A stretch of DNA of 34,464 nucleotides, from positions 1 through 34,464 of the forward strand of contig WQTX01000021.1 of assembly GCA_009786075.1 (NCBI GenBank), given 5' to 3'. Below the pieces are notes generated by a model that was not told the DNA's origin, ran no database searches, and saw nothing but the letters and a program-made list of their open reading frames with translations. This DNA comes from Bacteroidota bacterium. Lineage in GTDB: Bacteria > Bacteroidota > Bacteroidia > Bacteroidales > UBA1715. Made by a program: the position numbers and the translations under genes. Shown piece by piece: positions 1 to 8,026 of this stretch; within the stretch, counting starts at the first letter, position 1; each line of letters begins with the position of its first letter.

Positions 1-15
1 GATTTAATATGACAT

Positions 16-93
16 AAACGTAAGGTGCGTAGCACCGTAATATTGTGATAATCTTTTTGTTATTAATATTACGGTGCTACGCACCTTACGTTT
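16..93. repeat. 29-bp perfect inverted repeat element
   Basis: The arms at 16-44 and 65-93 are perfect reverse complements separated by a 20-nt spacer. Each arm carries its own small palindrome (GGTGC-GTA-GCACC). A further related hairpin (GGTGC-TCT-GCACC) follows at 124-136. There is no ORF or transposase nearby. It resembles a non-coding, MITE-like or REP-like dispersed element. Position 1 is the window edge, so the full element may be longer. Confidence 0.8.
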
Positions 94-232
94 ACTATAA
101 TATGTTTTTACTACCAATATCTCGGTGCTCTGCACCTTTGCTTTCGATTTGAAAGTTCTAAAATTGATAATTTAACTTTTAGGACAGCCTCAAAAACTAA
201 AAAGTGTCTGTCCCAAAAACAAAAAAAAAGAG

Positions 233-240
233 TAATTTTG
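233..240 (+). promoter_or_regulatory. Putative Bacteroidota -7 element for the VanZ-like gene
   Basis: TAATTTTG matches the TAnnTTTG consensus and lies 46 nt before the ATG at 287. No good -33 TTG was found at the expected 19-21 bp spacing, so support is partial. A short inverted pair (GGACAG at 182-187, CTGTCC at 208-213) lies just upstream. Confidence 0.45.
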
Positions 241-286
241 CCTTTTTAATTTTTTAAATCTTAAATCATTAAATTTTTATAACTGT

Positions 287-655
287 ATGCAATTCATAAA
301 AAAATATTTTTTCTCTATTGTTGTAGCAATCGGTATTTTTTATCTTTCAACAACCACGAGTTCTGCTCTATCAAAAGTGCCAAAAATAGAGGGATTGGAC
401 AAAATTGTGCATTTTTTGATGTATGCCGGATTTGCGTTTGTACTTTTATGGGAAAATTGGGGTAAAAAAGCAATCCTGCGGTATATTGTTGCTATTGCAT
501 TTCCAATTTTGTACGGTGGGTTAATGGAAATTATACAGCAATTTTTTCCTCCTCGAACTACTGATTTTTTCGACTTTTTGGCAAATACCGCAGGTGTTTT
601 GGTTGGCTATTTCGTTGCATGGTGGTTTTTTAAAAGAAAAACGTCTGAACCATGA
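287..655 (+). CDS. VanZ-like family membrane protein
   Basis: This is a small integral membrane protein of 122 residues, the usual size for single-domain VanZ-like proteins. Family-typical motifs are DKIVHFLMY at residues 38-46, then a segment with E81, the PPRTTDFFDFLANTAG stretch (88-103) and a last hydrophobic helix (about 103-115). Hydrophobic segments near residues 8-20, 42-55 and 64-80 suggest three or four membrane passes. VanZ in enterococci gives low-level teicoplanin resistance, but most family members have no known role, and none is claimed here. The last codons and the TGA stop lie inside a dispersed repeat (643-771), so the native C-terminus may have been altered. The ATG at 287 agrees with the -7 element at 233-240. 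Confidence 0.85.
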   Translation: MQFIKKYFFSIVVAIGIFYLSTTTSSALSKVPKIEGLDKIVHFLMYAGFAFVLLWENWGKKAILRYIVAIAFPILYGGLMEIIQQFFPPRTTDFFDFLANTAGVLVGYFVAWWFFKRKTSEP

Positions 656-771
656 TTTTCTCAAGATTAACAAGATTAACTTCGTTGAGCTCCGTTTCAC
701 TACGGTTGACAGGATTTCGACAACAAAATCTTGAAAATCCTAAAAATCTTGTAAAAATCTTGGTTCAAGAC
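643..771. repeat. Dispersed inverted-repeat element, GGTTCAGAC family (full copy)
   Basis: The left end reads GTCTGAACCATGATTTT and the right end AAAATCTTGGTTCAAGAC, approximately inverted. Inside are repeated AAGATTAACAAGATT-type words and a nested module starting ACTTCGTTGAGC (679-690). Related right halves occur at 14648-14718 and 31209-31286. The element covers the VanZ stop codon and occupies the intergenic space before the FGE-type gene. Confidence 0.75.
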
Positions 772-810
772 AAAAAGAAAGATAAAATTAACAGTAAAAA
801 ATACTTTCAA

Positions 811-2643
811 ATGAATATAAAATTTAGAAAAATGGCTATAACTGCCATTACAACACTGTTTTTCGTGGGCATTGCCAATGCGCAAACAGAAGGCAAACGT
901 ATAGTAGAACAAGTGCAAAAATCGCCAACAGTGGCAACATACAAAAATCTGACCATTGTTTTAATCCATGGAAAAGATGTGGTGGAACGTAATTATTTGA
1001 CATTGGAAGAGGCAATGAAACAGAAAAAAGTTACGTTGCACGAAACGGGCACGGTAAATGAATTGTCGATTGACAATGCTTCTGCGGACTATGTATTTAT
1101 TATGGCAGGCGATATTGTGAAAGGTGGTAGACAAGACCGTACTATTGCTGTAGATATTGTGTTGGAACCAAACGCACAACAAGTTCCATTAAAAGTGTTT
1201 TGCGTAGAGCCAAAGCGTTGGACAGGACGTGGCGCAGGTGGTGGAACTATTTTTTATTCGTCTGAAAAAATGCTTTGCAACAAGGCATTAAAAACAGCCG
1301 CTCGAGTTGAACAAAATCAGAGCAAGGTGTGGGAGGAAGTGGCTAATTATCGAAAGAATGTTAGCAAGCAACTAAGCTGTGGTTTAGCTCGTACTTCGAG
1401 TTTGCAAATTACATTGGAAAATGACGAGATACAATTCCGTATTGCCGAATACGTGAATGCCTTGCGCCCCGCTTTTAGAGGAAAAAACGACGTGGTTGGC
1501 TTTGCTTTTTTTATTAATGGCGAAATTTCAGCAATAGAAACATTCGGCAATGCCGCTCTGTTTCGCAAAGTACAGAAAAAATTATTGGAAGCGGCGGCGG
1601 CTGAGGCTTTAGAGCAGTACGATGGAAATTTACAATTTGAAAAGCCTACCTCAACTGAATTAATCGTTATTATAGAATCTGCTGAAAATAGAACGGCAAC
1701 GACTCGCCAAATTACAATTAATATGATGGAATACACAACGAAAACCAAACAAGGCACCGTATTGCGTAGCGTAAATACCGACGCAAGCGAAGTAGCTTTG
1801 CGTACCAATATTTTATCTGCCGAAAGATTGAAACTTGAAGAAAATGAAGAAGATAAGCAAAATATACAAATTGCACAAGATACACAAAATGCACAACGAG
1901 CATTAGACGAAATATCTAACAACCTTGTGTTTATTGTTAATGGCGAAATATTTGATATGATTTTTGTTGAGGGCGGCAGTTTTACAATGGGTTGCACAAA
2001 CGAGCAAAGTGATTGTGGCGCCGACGAAAAACCAACCCATCGAGTGCGATTAGATGACTATTACATAGGCACTTATGAAGTAACGCAAAAACTTTGGAAA
2101 ACTGTAATGGGAACTAATCCATCGGAGTTTAAAGGTCAAGGGTGCGAAAATCTTCTCCCTGTTGAAAACGTGTATTATCTCGATTGTGTGAAATTTTGCG
2201 ATGCGCTCAATTTATTGCTGGCAGAGCAATTACCCAAAGGTTACAAATTTCAGTTACCCACCGAAGCGCAATGGGAATACGCCGCTCGTGGAGGTAAAAA
2301 AACGCAGGGCTATTTGTATAGTGGTAGTAATTCCATTGACGAAGTGGCTTGGTACGAAGAAAATGGAGAAAAGAAAACTCACGAAGTGGGATTGAAAAAA
2401 CCGAACGAATTGGGCATTTACGATATGAGCGGCAATGTGTGGGAGTGGTGTTATGATTGGTTTGGCACTTATAGAGATAAATCAGAGATTAATCCTCGTG
2501 GAGTATCAGTAGCCTCACGCCGTGTAACTCGTGGTGGAAGTTGGGAAAGTTACGCTCCATTATGCCGAACAACAAATCGTAGTTATTCAACGCAAGGTTA
2601 TCGTTGCAACTTTTTAGGATTCCGCCTTGCTTTAGCGAAATAA
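811..2643 (+). CDS. Secreted ARPP-1-like plus formylglycine-generating-enzyme-like (SUMF1) protein
   Basis: The start at 811 gives a clean signal peptide of about 24 residues ending in NAQT. The open frame extends up to 652, but those codons are repeat sequence (643-771). Mature residues 25 to about 270 resemble the ARPP-1 domain, seen in the GGRQDR stretch and the VFCVEPKRW motif. Residues 382-610 form a C-type-lectin-fold FGE/SUMF1 domain: FVEGGSFTMGC, LPTEAQWEYAARGG, YDMSGNVWEWCYDW, RGGSWESYAPLCRTTNRSY and a terminal FLGFRLA. In Bacteroidota such domains are often structural or adhesive rather than sulfatase-activating. The residues linking the two parts are charged and coiled-coil-like (EENEEDKQNIQIAQDTQNAQ). 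The protein probably acts in the periplasm or at the surface. A hairpin follows it at 2659-2691. The FGE call is firm; the ARPP-1 call is from motif recall. Confidence 0.75.
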   Translation: MNIKFRKMAITAITTLFFVGIANAQTEGKRIVEQVQKSPTVATYKNLTIVLIHGKDVVERNYLTLEEAMKQKKVTLHETGTVNELSIDNASADYVFIMAGDIVKGGRQDRTIAVDIVLEPNAQQVPLKVFCVEPKRWTGRGAGGGTIFYSSEKMLCNKALKTAARVEQNQSKVWEEVANYRKNVSKQLSCGLARTSSLQITLENDEIQFRIAEYVNALRPAFRGKNDVVGFAFFINGEISAIETFGNAALFRKVQKKLLEAAAAEALEQYDGNLQFEKPTSTELIVIIESAENRTATTRQITINMMEYTTKTKQGTVLRSVNTDASEVALRTNILSAERLKLEENEEDKQNIQIAQDTQNAQRALDEISNNLVFIVNGEIFDMIFVEGGSFTMGCTNEQSDCGADEKPTHRVRLDDYYIGTYEVTQKLWKTVMGTNPSEFKGQGCENLLPVENVYYLDCVKFCDALNLLLAEQLPKGYKFQLPTEAQWEYAARGGKKTQGYLYSGSNSIDEVAWYEENGEKKTHEVGLKKPNELGIYDMSGNVWEWCYDWFGTYRDKSEINPRGVSVASRRVTRGGSWESYAPLCRTTNRSYSTQGYRCNFLGFRLALAK

Positions 2644-2658
2644 ATTTACTAACCGAGC

Positions 2659-2691
2659 AACTTTTCCAAAGTTCTAAACTTTGGAAAAGTT
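2659..2691. terminator. 15-bp palindrome, candidate terminator and dispersed repeat
   Basis: The arms at 2659-2673 and 2677-2691 (AACTTTTCCAAAGTT and its complement) enclose a 3-nt loop, 16 nt after the FGE-type stop. A near relative, a 34-bp perfect palindrome, lies at 14602-14635, so this is a repeat family as well as a possible terminator. No strong U-tract follows. Confidence 0.7.
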
Positions 2692-2713
2692 ATTTGAAAA
2701 ATAAAAGATTACA

Positions 2714-3970
2714 ATGAAATTCGAAACCTACCGCTTCTCTCCTGAAGTAAAACAAGCCTTAACAGACTTAGAATACAAACGTCCAACCGACATTCAATAC
2801 AAGGCAATCCCAAGTATTCTCAAACGTGAAGACGTGCTTGCCATAGCGCAAACCGGCACAGGAAAAACCGCCGCTTTTGCCATTCCAATTGTGGAACGAA
2901 TAGTAGCATTGAAGAAAAAACACCGAAATCCGCACATTTCGTGCGTAATAATGGAGCCTACCCGAGAGTTAGTAATTCAAACAGCACGAGTGCTGCGCAG
3001 TATCGCAAAATATACCGATTTGCAAGTAATTGGCTTGCTTGGTGGGGTGGAGCAAGACCCTCAAATTGCACAATTGCGCAAAGGCGTTGATGTGCTCGTT
3101 GCCACTCCCGGCAGGTTGTTTGACCTTATCAGTCAAGGCGAAGCCGATATTTCGCATTTGCAAATATTGGTACTCGATGAAGCCGACCACATGCTCGATT
3201 TGGGATTTATAAAAGATATTCGTGCGCTTTTGCGCTACATTCCACGTGATAGACAAACATTGTTTTTTTCTGCGACGATTAGTCCCGAAATAAAAGATTT
3301 AGCCTATTCGCTGGTGGTAAAACCGGTGCGTATTCAAATTTCGCCCAAAAATCCGGTTACGAAAAATGTAAATCATTGTGTAATTTCGGTTGCAATGGAC
3401 GATAAACGGTTCTTTTTGGAACGATTTATCAACGAACACCCGCAAGCAAAAATTCTGGTATTTGTGCGCACCAAAGTACGTGCCGAACGAGTAAAAAGCG
3501 CAATGAAACGTGTTGAAATCGAAAGTGACACCATTCACGGCGATAAAACCCAGCAAGAACGCAATGCGGTAATCAAACAATTTATTGCCGGCGATTTGAA
3601 AATCCTCATTGCCACCGATGTTTCGGCTCGCGGCATTGACATTCCCGGAATTGAATACGTAATAAATTACGACATTCCCGAAGACCCCGAAACCTACGTA
3701 CACCGCATTGGTCGCACCGGACGCGCCGACAAACGCGGCAACGCAATTTCATATTGCAGCAACGAAGAACAAGAGCTGTTTGCCGCTATCGAAAGTTTTT
3801 TAGGACAAACGGTGCAATCGGTTGAAATTGACAAAAAACAATATCAAGAAACGAAAGATACCTCGTTAGATACTAATTTGAGTATCAAGGAATTGATGAA
3901 TGAGATTGAGGAGATTGATAGGAGAGGGAAGCCCCCTAAATCCCCCTCAAGGGGGACTTTAAGAAAATGA
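2714..3970 (+). CDS. DEAD-box ATP-dependent RNA helicase (RhlE-like)
   Basis: This enzyme unwinds RNA duplexes using ATP, typically in ribosome assembly or RNA decay. All core motifs are present: Q motif region (F8 to Q28), motif I AQTGTGKT (45-52), Ia PTREL (82-86), GG (110-111), TPGRL (131-135), DEAD (155-158), SAT (186-188), ARGID (305-309) and HRIGRTGR (330-337). The length of 418 residues is compact, without a long basic tail. The last 13 residues (KPPKSPSRGTLRK) are encoded by a CCCCCTAAATCCCCC-type dispersed repeat. The TGA sits in a hairpin shared with the convergent queH, so the original end was probably different. The ATG at 2714 starts directly at the MKFETYRFS Q-motif region, as expected. 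Confidence 0.93.
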   Translation: MKFETYRFSPEVKQALTDLEYKRPTDIQYKAIPSILKREDVLAIAQTGTGKTAAFAIPIVERIVALKKKHRNPHISCVIMEPTRELVIQTARVLRSIAKYTDLQVIGLLGGVEQDPQIAQLRKGVDVLVATPGRLFDLISQGEADISHLQILVLDEADHMLDLGFIKDIRALLRYIPRDRQTLFFSATISPEIKDLAYSLVVKPVRIQISPKNPVTKNVNHCVISVAMDDKRFFLERFINEHPQAKILVFVRTKVRAERVKSAMKRVEIESDTIHGDKTQQERNAVIKQFIAGDLKILIATDVSARGIDIPGIEYVINYDIPEDPETYVHRIGRTGRADKRGNAISYCSNEEQELFAAIESFLGQTVQSVEIDKKQYQETKDTSLDTNLSIKELMNEIEEIDRRGKPPKSPSRGTLRK

Positions 3971-4023
3971 TTTCATCATTTTCTTACTCCTCCCCTTAAG
4001 GGGGAGGTCGGGAGGGGGCTGAA
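3929..4023. repeat. Mirror-image C-rich repeats with a shared terminator hairpin between convergent genes
   Basis: C-rich repeat arms face each other at 3929-3957 and 3985-4020. Between them is a perfect palindrome (arms 3960-3970 and 3976-3986, 5-nt loop). The TGA of the helicase (3968-3970) and the TGA of queH (3978-3976 on the minus strand) lie at symmetric positions in this hairpin, five bases apart. Both proteins therefore end in Arg-Lys encoded by the palindrome. It can act as a bidirectional terminator. Confidence 0.8.
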
Positions 4024-4524
4024 CTCACAAGCACAAAATTTCTGCCGATACAACCCAAGTTCCCTACTCAATTCAATACTCCGCCGGTAACCATTATTTT
4101 GCTTGAAATCAAAAAACTCAAATCCGTTGAGTTTACTGCCTATTTCATTAATTTTTTCGGCATTTTTGTAGGGACTGATTGTCAATGTGGTAGAAAAATA
4201 ATCAAAGCCCAATTCTTGCGCTTTTTTTTGCGTAGCTTGCAATAAAAATTCATAGCACAAAAAACAGCGTACACCGCCTTCTTTTTCAGTCTCTAAACCA
4301 CGCACGGCAGAAAGCCACGCGCCGTGTTCGTATTCGCATATATGCAATTTTAGTTGAAAATATTGTGCCAAAATTTCCAACGATGCAAGCCGTTTGCAGT
4401 ATTCGTCAAGCGAATAAATATTGGGCATATAATAGAATAATTCAATTGAGTGACCGGCGGCAAGAAGTTGTTCAACCGATGCAGAGGCGCACGGGGCGCA
4501 GCAGGAGTGGAGGAGGAGGCGCAT
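3976..4524 (-). CDS. queH: Epoxyqueuosine reductase QueH (DUF208)
   Basis: QueH reduces epoxyqueuosine to queuosine in tRNA, as a non-homologous replacement for QueG. The protein has 182 residues. The metal/cluster cysteines are visible: HSCCAPC (C8, C9, C12), RCFLCY (C87, C90) and a C-terminal CAC (C164, C166). The substrate-side motif STTLTISPYKN (111-121) is also present. The family usually reads YCGC near the end; here it is FCAC, a mild deviation. Residues 168-182 come from a dispersed repeat, so the tail is not native-like. The ATG at 4524 is directly followed by the HSCC motif, fixing the start. It is divergent from the MFS gene with its own -7 element (4561-4568). Confidence 0.9.
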   Translation of the reverse strand: MRLLLHSCCAPCASASVEQLLAAGHSIELFYYMPNIYSLDEYCKRLASLEILAQYFQLKLHICEYEHGAWLSAVRGLETEKEGGVRCFLCYEFLLQATQKKAQELGFDYFSTTLTISPYKNAEKINEIGSKLNGFEFFDFKQNNGYRRSIELSRELGLYRQKFCACEFSPLPTSPLRGGVRK

Positions 4525-4560
4525 TTTTGCTGATTATTATCTGTTGATACATTACAACTG

Positions 4561-4600
4561 CAAAAGTAGTGATTTTTCTGAAAATTTTTTTGTATCTTTG
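4561..4600. promoter_or_regulatory. Divergent promoters for queH and the MFS transporter
   Basis: On the minus strand TACTTTTG (4568-4561) faces queH. On the plus strand TATCTTTG (4593-4600) lies 30 nt before the MFS ATG at 4631. Both match TAnnTTTG. They are 24 bp apart and point away from each other, so the two transcripts start from the same short control region. The -33 elements are not clear. Confidence 0.6.
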
Positions 4601-4630
4601 TCGTCTTATAATATTCAAAACATTCAAACA

Positions 4631-5851
4631 ATGAACACAAAAGGTATCTACATCGTTCTTTCGGCGGTTGCCATTCAACTTACGCTTGGTATTGCGTACA
4701 TTTGGAGCGTATTCCAAACAGGTATTGCAAACAGTATTTTCGGCGGCGATAATGCTGCTGCCGGACTTTCGTTTTCACTTTTGATAGCCATGATGACTAT
4801 CGGAAGTGTTATTGGCGGCAAACTGACTGCTAAATATTCCATTCGCCGCGTTGTTTTTGCAGGCGGAATTATTTTGAGTGCCGGCTTTTTCTTTGCTTCT
4901 TTTGTTACGGCAAACATTGCATGGCTGTTGTGGGTAACGTATGGTATCATGGGCGGCATTGGTATGGGTTTTACGTACACCACCACTATCGCCTGCGCTC
5001 AAAAATGGTATCCCCACAAGAAAGGGCTTATTACGGGTATCATCGTTTCGGCGCTTGGTTTTGGAGGCGTTATTTTTACACCGATTGTGGAAAGCGTGAT
5101 TACTGCTTTTGGCGGTGCAGGCGTAGGCGAACCCAAGGCATTTATGGTTTTAAGCGCAATTTTTCTGGTAGTATGCTCCGCAGGCAGCTTTTTCTTAAAA
5201 AATCCTCCCGAGGGTTATATGATGGACAAAGTTGTTTCAAGCACCAAAGCAGCACCTCCTGCAAAGAGCGTTACGTCGTCGGAAATGTTAAAAACGCCGC
5301 AGTTTTATTTGCTGACTGCCACTTTCCTGCTCGCCTGCATGGGCGGACTGATGATGATAGGCTTCGCAAAACCCATTGCCGTGGCGAAAGGATTAGCGGA
5401 AACGGCTACCATTGGCGTTTTGGCAATTGCGATGTTCAACTCATTGGGTCGCTTATTTTGGGGTATGGTGTCCGATAAATTAGGGCGAATAAACACCCTC
5501 ATTGCTTTGCTCGGTATCGCTGCCGTACTTTCACTTTTGGTCAACGTTGCAAATGGCTATTGGATTTACGTTTTAATTGCGCTTATCGGATTTTCATACG
5601 GTGGACTTTTAAGTAATTTCCCCCCGTTAACCGCCGACCTTTTCGGGGCAAAAAACATGGCAACCAACTATGGATTTGTGCTTTTGGGTTTTGGCGCAGG
5701 AGCGGTTATTTCTTCGCAAATTGCAGGATATTATAAAAATATTTCCGCTGCTGCAAATGATATTAACCTTATGTTTCCGGCATTTGTGATTGCGTCGTGC
5801 TGTGCGGCTGCGGGGATTGTTATGATGTTGGTTTTGAAGAAAATTAAATAA
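4631..5851 (+). CDS. MFS transporter, oxalate/formate antiporter (OFA) family
   Basis: This is a 406-residue protein with about 12 hydrophobic segments. The N-terminus (GIYIVLSAVAIQLTLGIAYIW) and the segment GGIGMGFTYTTTIACAQKWY followed by PHKKGLITG are characteristic of OFA-family major facilitator proteins. A central hydrophilic loop (residues about 198-225) separates the two six-helix halves. The family exchanges small carboxylates such as oxalate and formate, but many members have other or unknown substrates, so the substrate is open. The start at 4631 is chosen because the 29 upstream in-frame codons cover the -7 element at 4593-4600. The gene converges on the thioesterase with only 4 bp between the stops, inside a shared palindrome. 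Confidence 0.88.
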   Translation: MNTKGIYIVLSAVAIQLTLGIAYIWSVFQTGIANSIFGGDNAAAGLSFSLLIAMMTIGSVIGGKLTAKYSIRRVVFAGGIILSAGFFFASFVTANIAWLLWVTYGIMGGIGMGFTYTTTIACAQKWYPHKKGLITGIIVSALGFGGVIFTPIVESVITAFGGAGVGEPKAFMVLSAIFLVVCSAGSFFLKNPPEGYMMDKVVSSTKAAPPAKSVTSSEMLKTPQFYLLTATFLLACMGGLMMIGFAKPIAVAKGLAETATIGVLAIAMFNSLGRLFWGMVSDKLGRINTLIALLGIAAVLSLLVNVANGYWIYVLIALIGFSYGGLLSNFPPLTADLFGAKNMATNYGFVLLGFGAGAVISSQIAGYYKNISAAANDINLMFPAFVIASCCAAAGIVMMLVLKKIK

Positions 5852-5871
5852 AAATTTAATTTTCTTCAAAA
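5832..5871. terminator. 18-bp perfect palindrome, bidirectional terminator at convergent stops
   Basis: The arms 5832-5849 and 5854-5871 are perfect complements with a 4-nt loop of A. Both stop codons (MFS 5849-5851, thioesterase 5858-5856) and the last codons of both genes lie in it. The A/T-rich arms give U-tracts in both directions, typical of an intrinsic bidirectional terminator. Confidence 0.85.
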
Positions 5872-6263
5872 GTTTTTACCCTATCTTTAAAATCTTGGGA
5901 AATTTCTTTTGAAGTATTGTTTTGCCGGTCGTAACCGCATAATATGGCTATGCACGTACTTTTAACATTTCCGGTATTGTTGTCAACAATACGCTGCATC
6001 ATTTTTACGCTCCTGTTTCCAATTTCTATTACTTTGGTTTCAACGCTAATATCGTCGCCGTAAAGAATAGGCGCTTTGAAATCACATTCGATGCGCACAA
6101 TCACTTTATCTAATACCGCCCAGCGAATATCTTCTTTTATCTGAGATAAATAATGAAAACGCCCTATATCATAATACGAATAGTATACGCCATTGTTCAC
6201 ATGACCAAAAGGGTCTAAATCGGTCATGCGGATTGTGATGGGTAATTTGCTTTTGAATGTCAT
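5856..6263 (-). CDS. Acyl-CoA thioesterase, hotdog fold (YbgC/FcbC-like)
   Basis: The 135-residue protein is the normal size for a single 4HBT hotdog domain. The N-terminal motif RMTDLDPFGHVNN (residues 12-24) holds the catalytic Asp region (D17) and the helix-start HVNN, followed by the aromatic-rich YYSYYDIGR. These enzymes cleave thioester bonds of acyl-CoA or acyl-carrier substrates in the cytoplasm; the acyl group cannot be predicted. The start is 18 bp from the neighbouring ATPase stop and on the same strand, so co-transcription is possible though the functions seem unrelated. It shares a terminator palindrome with the MFS gene. Confidence 0.88.
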   Translation of the reverse strand: MTFKSKLPITIRMTDLDPFGHVNNGVYYSYYDIGRFHYLSQIKEDIRWAVLDKVIVRIECDFKAPILYGDDISVETKVIEIGNRSVKMMQRIVDNNTGNVKSTCIAILCGYDRQNNTSKEISQDFKDRVKTFEEN

Positions 6264-6281
6264 GGTTTTACAATTTTCTTT

Positions 6282-7856
6282 TTATTCTATCAACCAACGT
6301 TTTATGCCTCTTTCTGGTTGTGAAAATTCTACTCCGATTTTTACAATTTTTCTGTGGTCGGTAATAAATGGAATTGCGTAATCTTTACTGTTTATTTGTT
6401 TTAAGGCATCTTCGGCGGTGGCATTATCGTCCATTTTAAACTCGAAAACGTAAATACTGTCGGCTGTTTTTACAACTGCATCGGCTCTGCCTTTGTTATT
6501 TTTCACTTCAGTTTCCACCGATTGCCCCATTAAAGTGAATAGTTGCCAAAAAACAAATTGATAAAATTTTTCTCTCAACAATGCTTTGGGAATTTCGTCA
6601 TATTTTATTGTGGCAAAATATGCTTGCAACATTTTCATTGTACCCTCAATGTCGCCTGCATCAAGAAGTTTGATAAATCCGTTTGCCGTAAATTTTGAAG
6701 AAGATGTGCCAAAAGACGGTGTAAACTGCGGTAAAAGTTCGTTTAGAAAACCGTATTTTACCTCTTCATTTGGAAAACCAAGAATAAATTCATCAAATTT
6801 ATTATCATATTTTTTTATTGTCAAGTAACCACTTTGATAAAGCAAAGGCACGTAATCTTCACTTTCTGCTTGATAATCCATTAGTGAGTTTGCTCCAATG
6901 GCAACATTTTTTTCAAGCATTGGAACTTCAAAACCTGTGTTTGCAAGGTGTTTTACCAAAAAAGTGGGTGTGCCTGTGGCAAACCAATAATAGCGATATT
7001 TTTGTGCTGAAAATGTGTTTAACAAACTGAAAGGATTGTAAACACCAATTATATTTTCGGAAAAATGATAGCCGTTATATAGTTTTTGTAATTCTAACAA
7101 TGTTTCTTCGTATGTTTTTTGCGTAGTTTTTGCCAAGTCTGCAATTTCCGGCTTAAAATTTTCTTCTAATTCTGTTTGTGTGATACCACAGACGCTTGAA
7201 TATTTGCTATTCAAACTTATATCGTCAAGATGATTTAAGTCGCTAAAAACGCTGACTTTTGAAAATTTTGTTACACCTGTGAGAAATACAAATTTTAAGT
7301 GAGCATCTTCGGCTTTGAGAACGCCATAAAAACCTTTCAAATGTTTACGAATATTTTCGTTAAGCGTAGGGTCTTCCATTGAAGAAATTAGAGGTTTATC
7401 GTATTCGTCAATCAAAACCACCACTTGTTTTCTCGATTTTTTATGCGCTCGTTGTATTAATCCCGAAAAACGAATTGCCGGTGTTGTGTCTAACTCATCT
7501 TTTCCCCACACTTCCTCCAATTGTCGTAAATTTTTGTCTAAAACCGCATTAAAAGATTCAAAATCGGTATAACTTTCACGATTAAAGTCTAAATAAAAAA
7601 CAGGATATTCAACCCATTCTTTTTCAAGTTCGGCAATTTTCAATCCTTCAAAAAGTTCTTTTTTTCCTTCAAAATATGCTTTCAAAGTGGAAAGAAACAA
7701 ACTTTTTCCAAATCTGCGAGGGCGACCAAGAAAATAAGGTTTGCCGTATTGCACTAATTGATATATATATTGAGTTTTATCAACGTACAAAAAGTTGTTT
7801 GTACGCAGATACTCAAAATCTTGTATGCCAATAGGCAGTTTTCTTATTGTATTCAT
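6282..7856 (-). CDS. AAA-ATPase-like protein with C-terminal PD-(D/E)XK nuclease domain (DUF1703 type)
   Basis: The protein has 524 residues and the architecture of a very large Bacteroidota/Clostridia paralog family. It opens with PIGIQDFEYLRTNNFLYVDK and a Walker A variant GRPRRFGKS (44-52). Walker B follows as LIDEYDKP (148-155). The C-terminal nuclease-fold domain carries GRAD (D459) and FEFK (E472, K474), a complete PD-(D/E)XK-like set. The cellular role of the family is not established; it often varies in copy number between relatives and has been suspected of links to mobile or defensive functions, which is inference. A good promoter (TTG, 19 bp, TACTTTTG) lies at 7933-7962, so the gene has its own transcription start about 70 bp upstream. 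Confidence 0.9.
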   Translation of the reverse strand: MNTIRKLPIGIQDFEYLRTNNFLYVDKTQYIYQLVQYGKPYFLGRPRRFGKSLFLSTLKAYFEGKKELFEGLKIAELEKEWVEYPVFYLDFNRESYTDFESFNAVLDKNLRQLEEVWGKDELDTTPAIRFSGLIQRAHKKSRKQVVVLIDEYDKPLISSMEDPTLNENIRKHLKGFYGVLKAEDAHLKFVFLTGVTKFSKVSVFSDLNHLDDISLNSKYSSVCGITQTELEENFKPEIADLAKTTQKTYEETLLELQKLYNGYHFSENIIGVYNPFSLLNTFSAQKYRYYWFATGTPTFLVKHLANTGFEVPMLEKNVAIGANSLMDYQAESEDYVPLLYQSGYLTIKKYDNKFDEFILGFPNEEVKYGFLNELLPQFTPSFGTSSSKFTANGFIKLLDAGDIEGTMKMLQAYFATIKYDEIPKALLREKFYQFVFWQLFTLMGQSVETEVKNNKGRADAVVKTADSIYVFEFKMDDNATAEDALKQINSKDYAIPFITDHRKIVKIGVEFSQPERGIKRWLIE

Positions 7857-7932
7857 TTGGTTATTTATTTTTTTTTAAAGGTCAAATGGAACACGCTTAC
7901 GCGGTTTCATAATCAATAATTTTACAACCACA

Positions 7933-7962
7933 CAAAAGTAGTGAATTTATTTGAGTTTACAA
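7933..7962 (-). promoter_or_regulatory. Bacteroidota-type promoter for the AAA-ATPase gene
   Basis: Read on the minus strand, TTG (7962-7960) is followed after 19 bp by TACTTTTG (7940-7933), which fits the TTG/TTTG plus TAnnTTTG consensus. The distance to the ATG at 7856 is about 75 nt. Confidence 0.65.
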
Positions 7963-8026
7963 TTGCGTCCTAAATAAAAAGAGAAGTTGCAGATTAGTTT
8001 CTCATGGCTATTTTATGTTGTCAACT

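Noticed and set aside
1-140. End of an insertion sequence
   Set aside because: There are inverted repeats but no transposase fragment or target duplication is visible; kept as a non-coding repeat.
652-810. N-terminal extension of the FGE-type protein
   Set aside because: The codons are repeat-element sequence and the signal peptide begins at 811.
6282-7856. Defence system formed by the two ATPase-nuclease proteins and the PLD protein
   Set aside because: The genes are 17 kb apart, singly transcribed and separated by housekeeping genes; nothing links them beyond nuclease-like folds.
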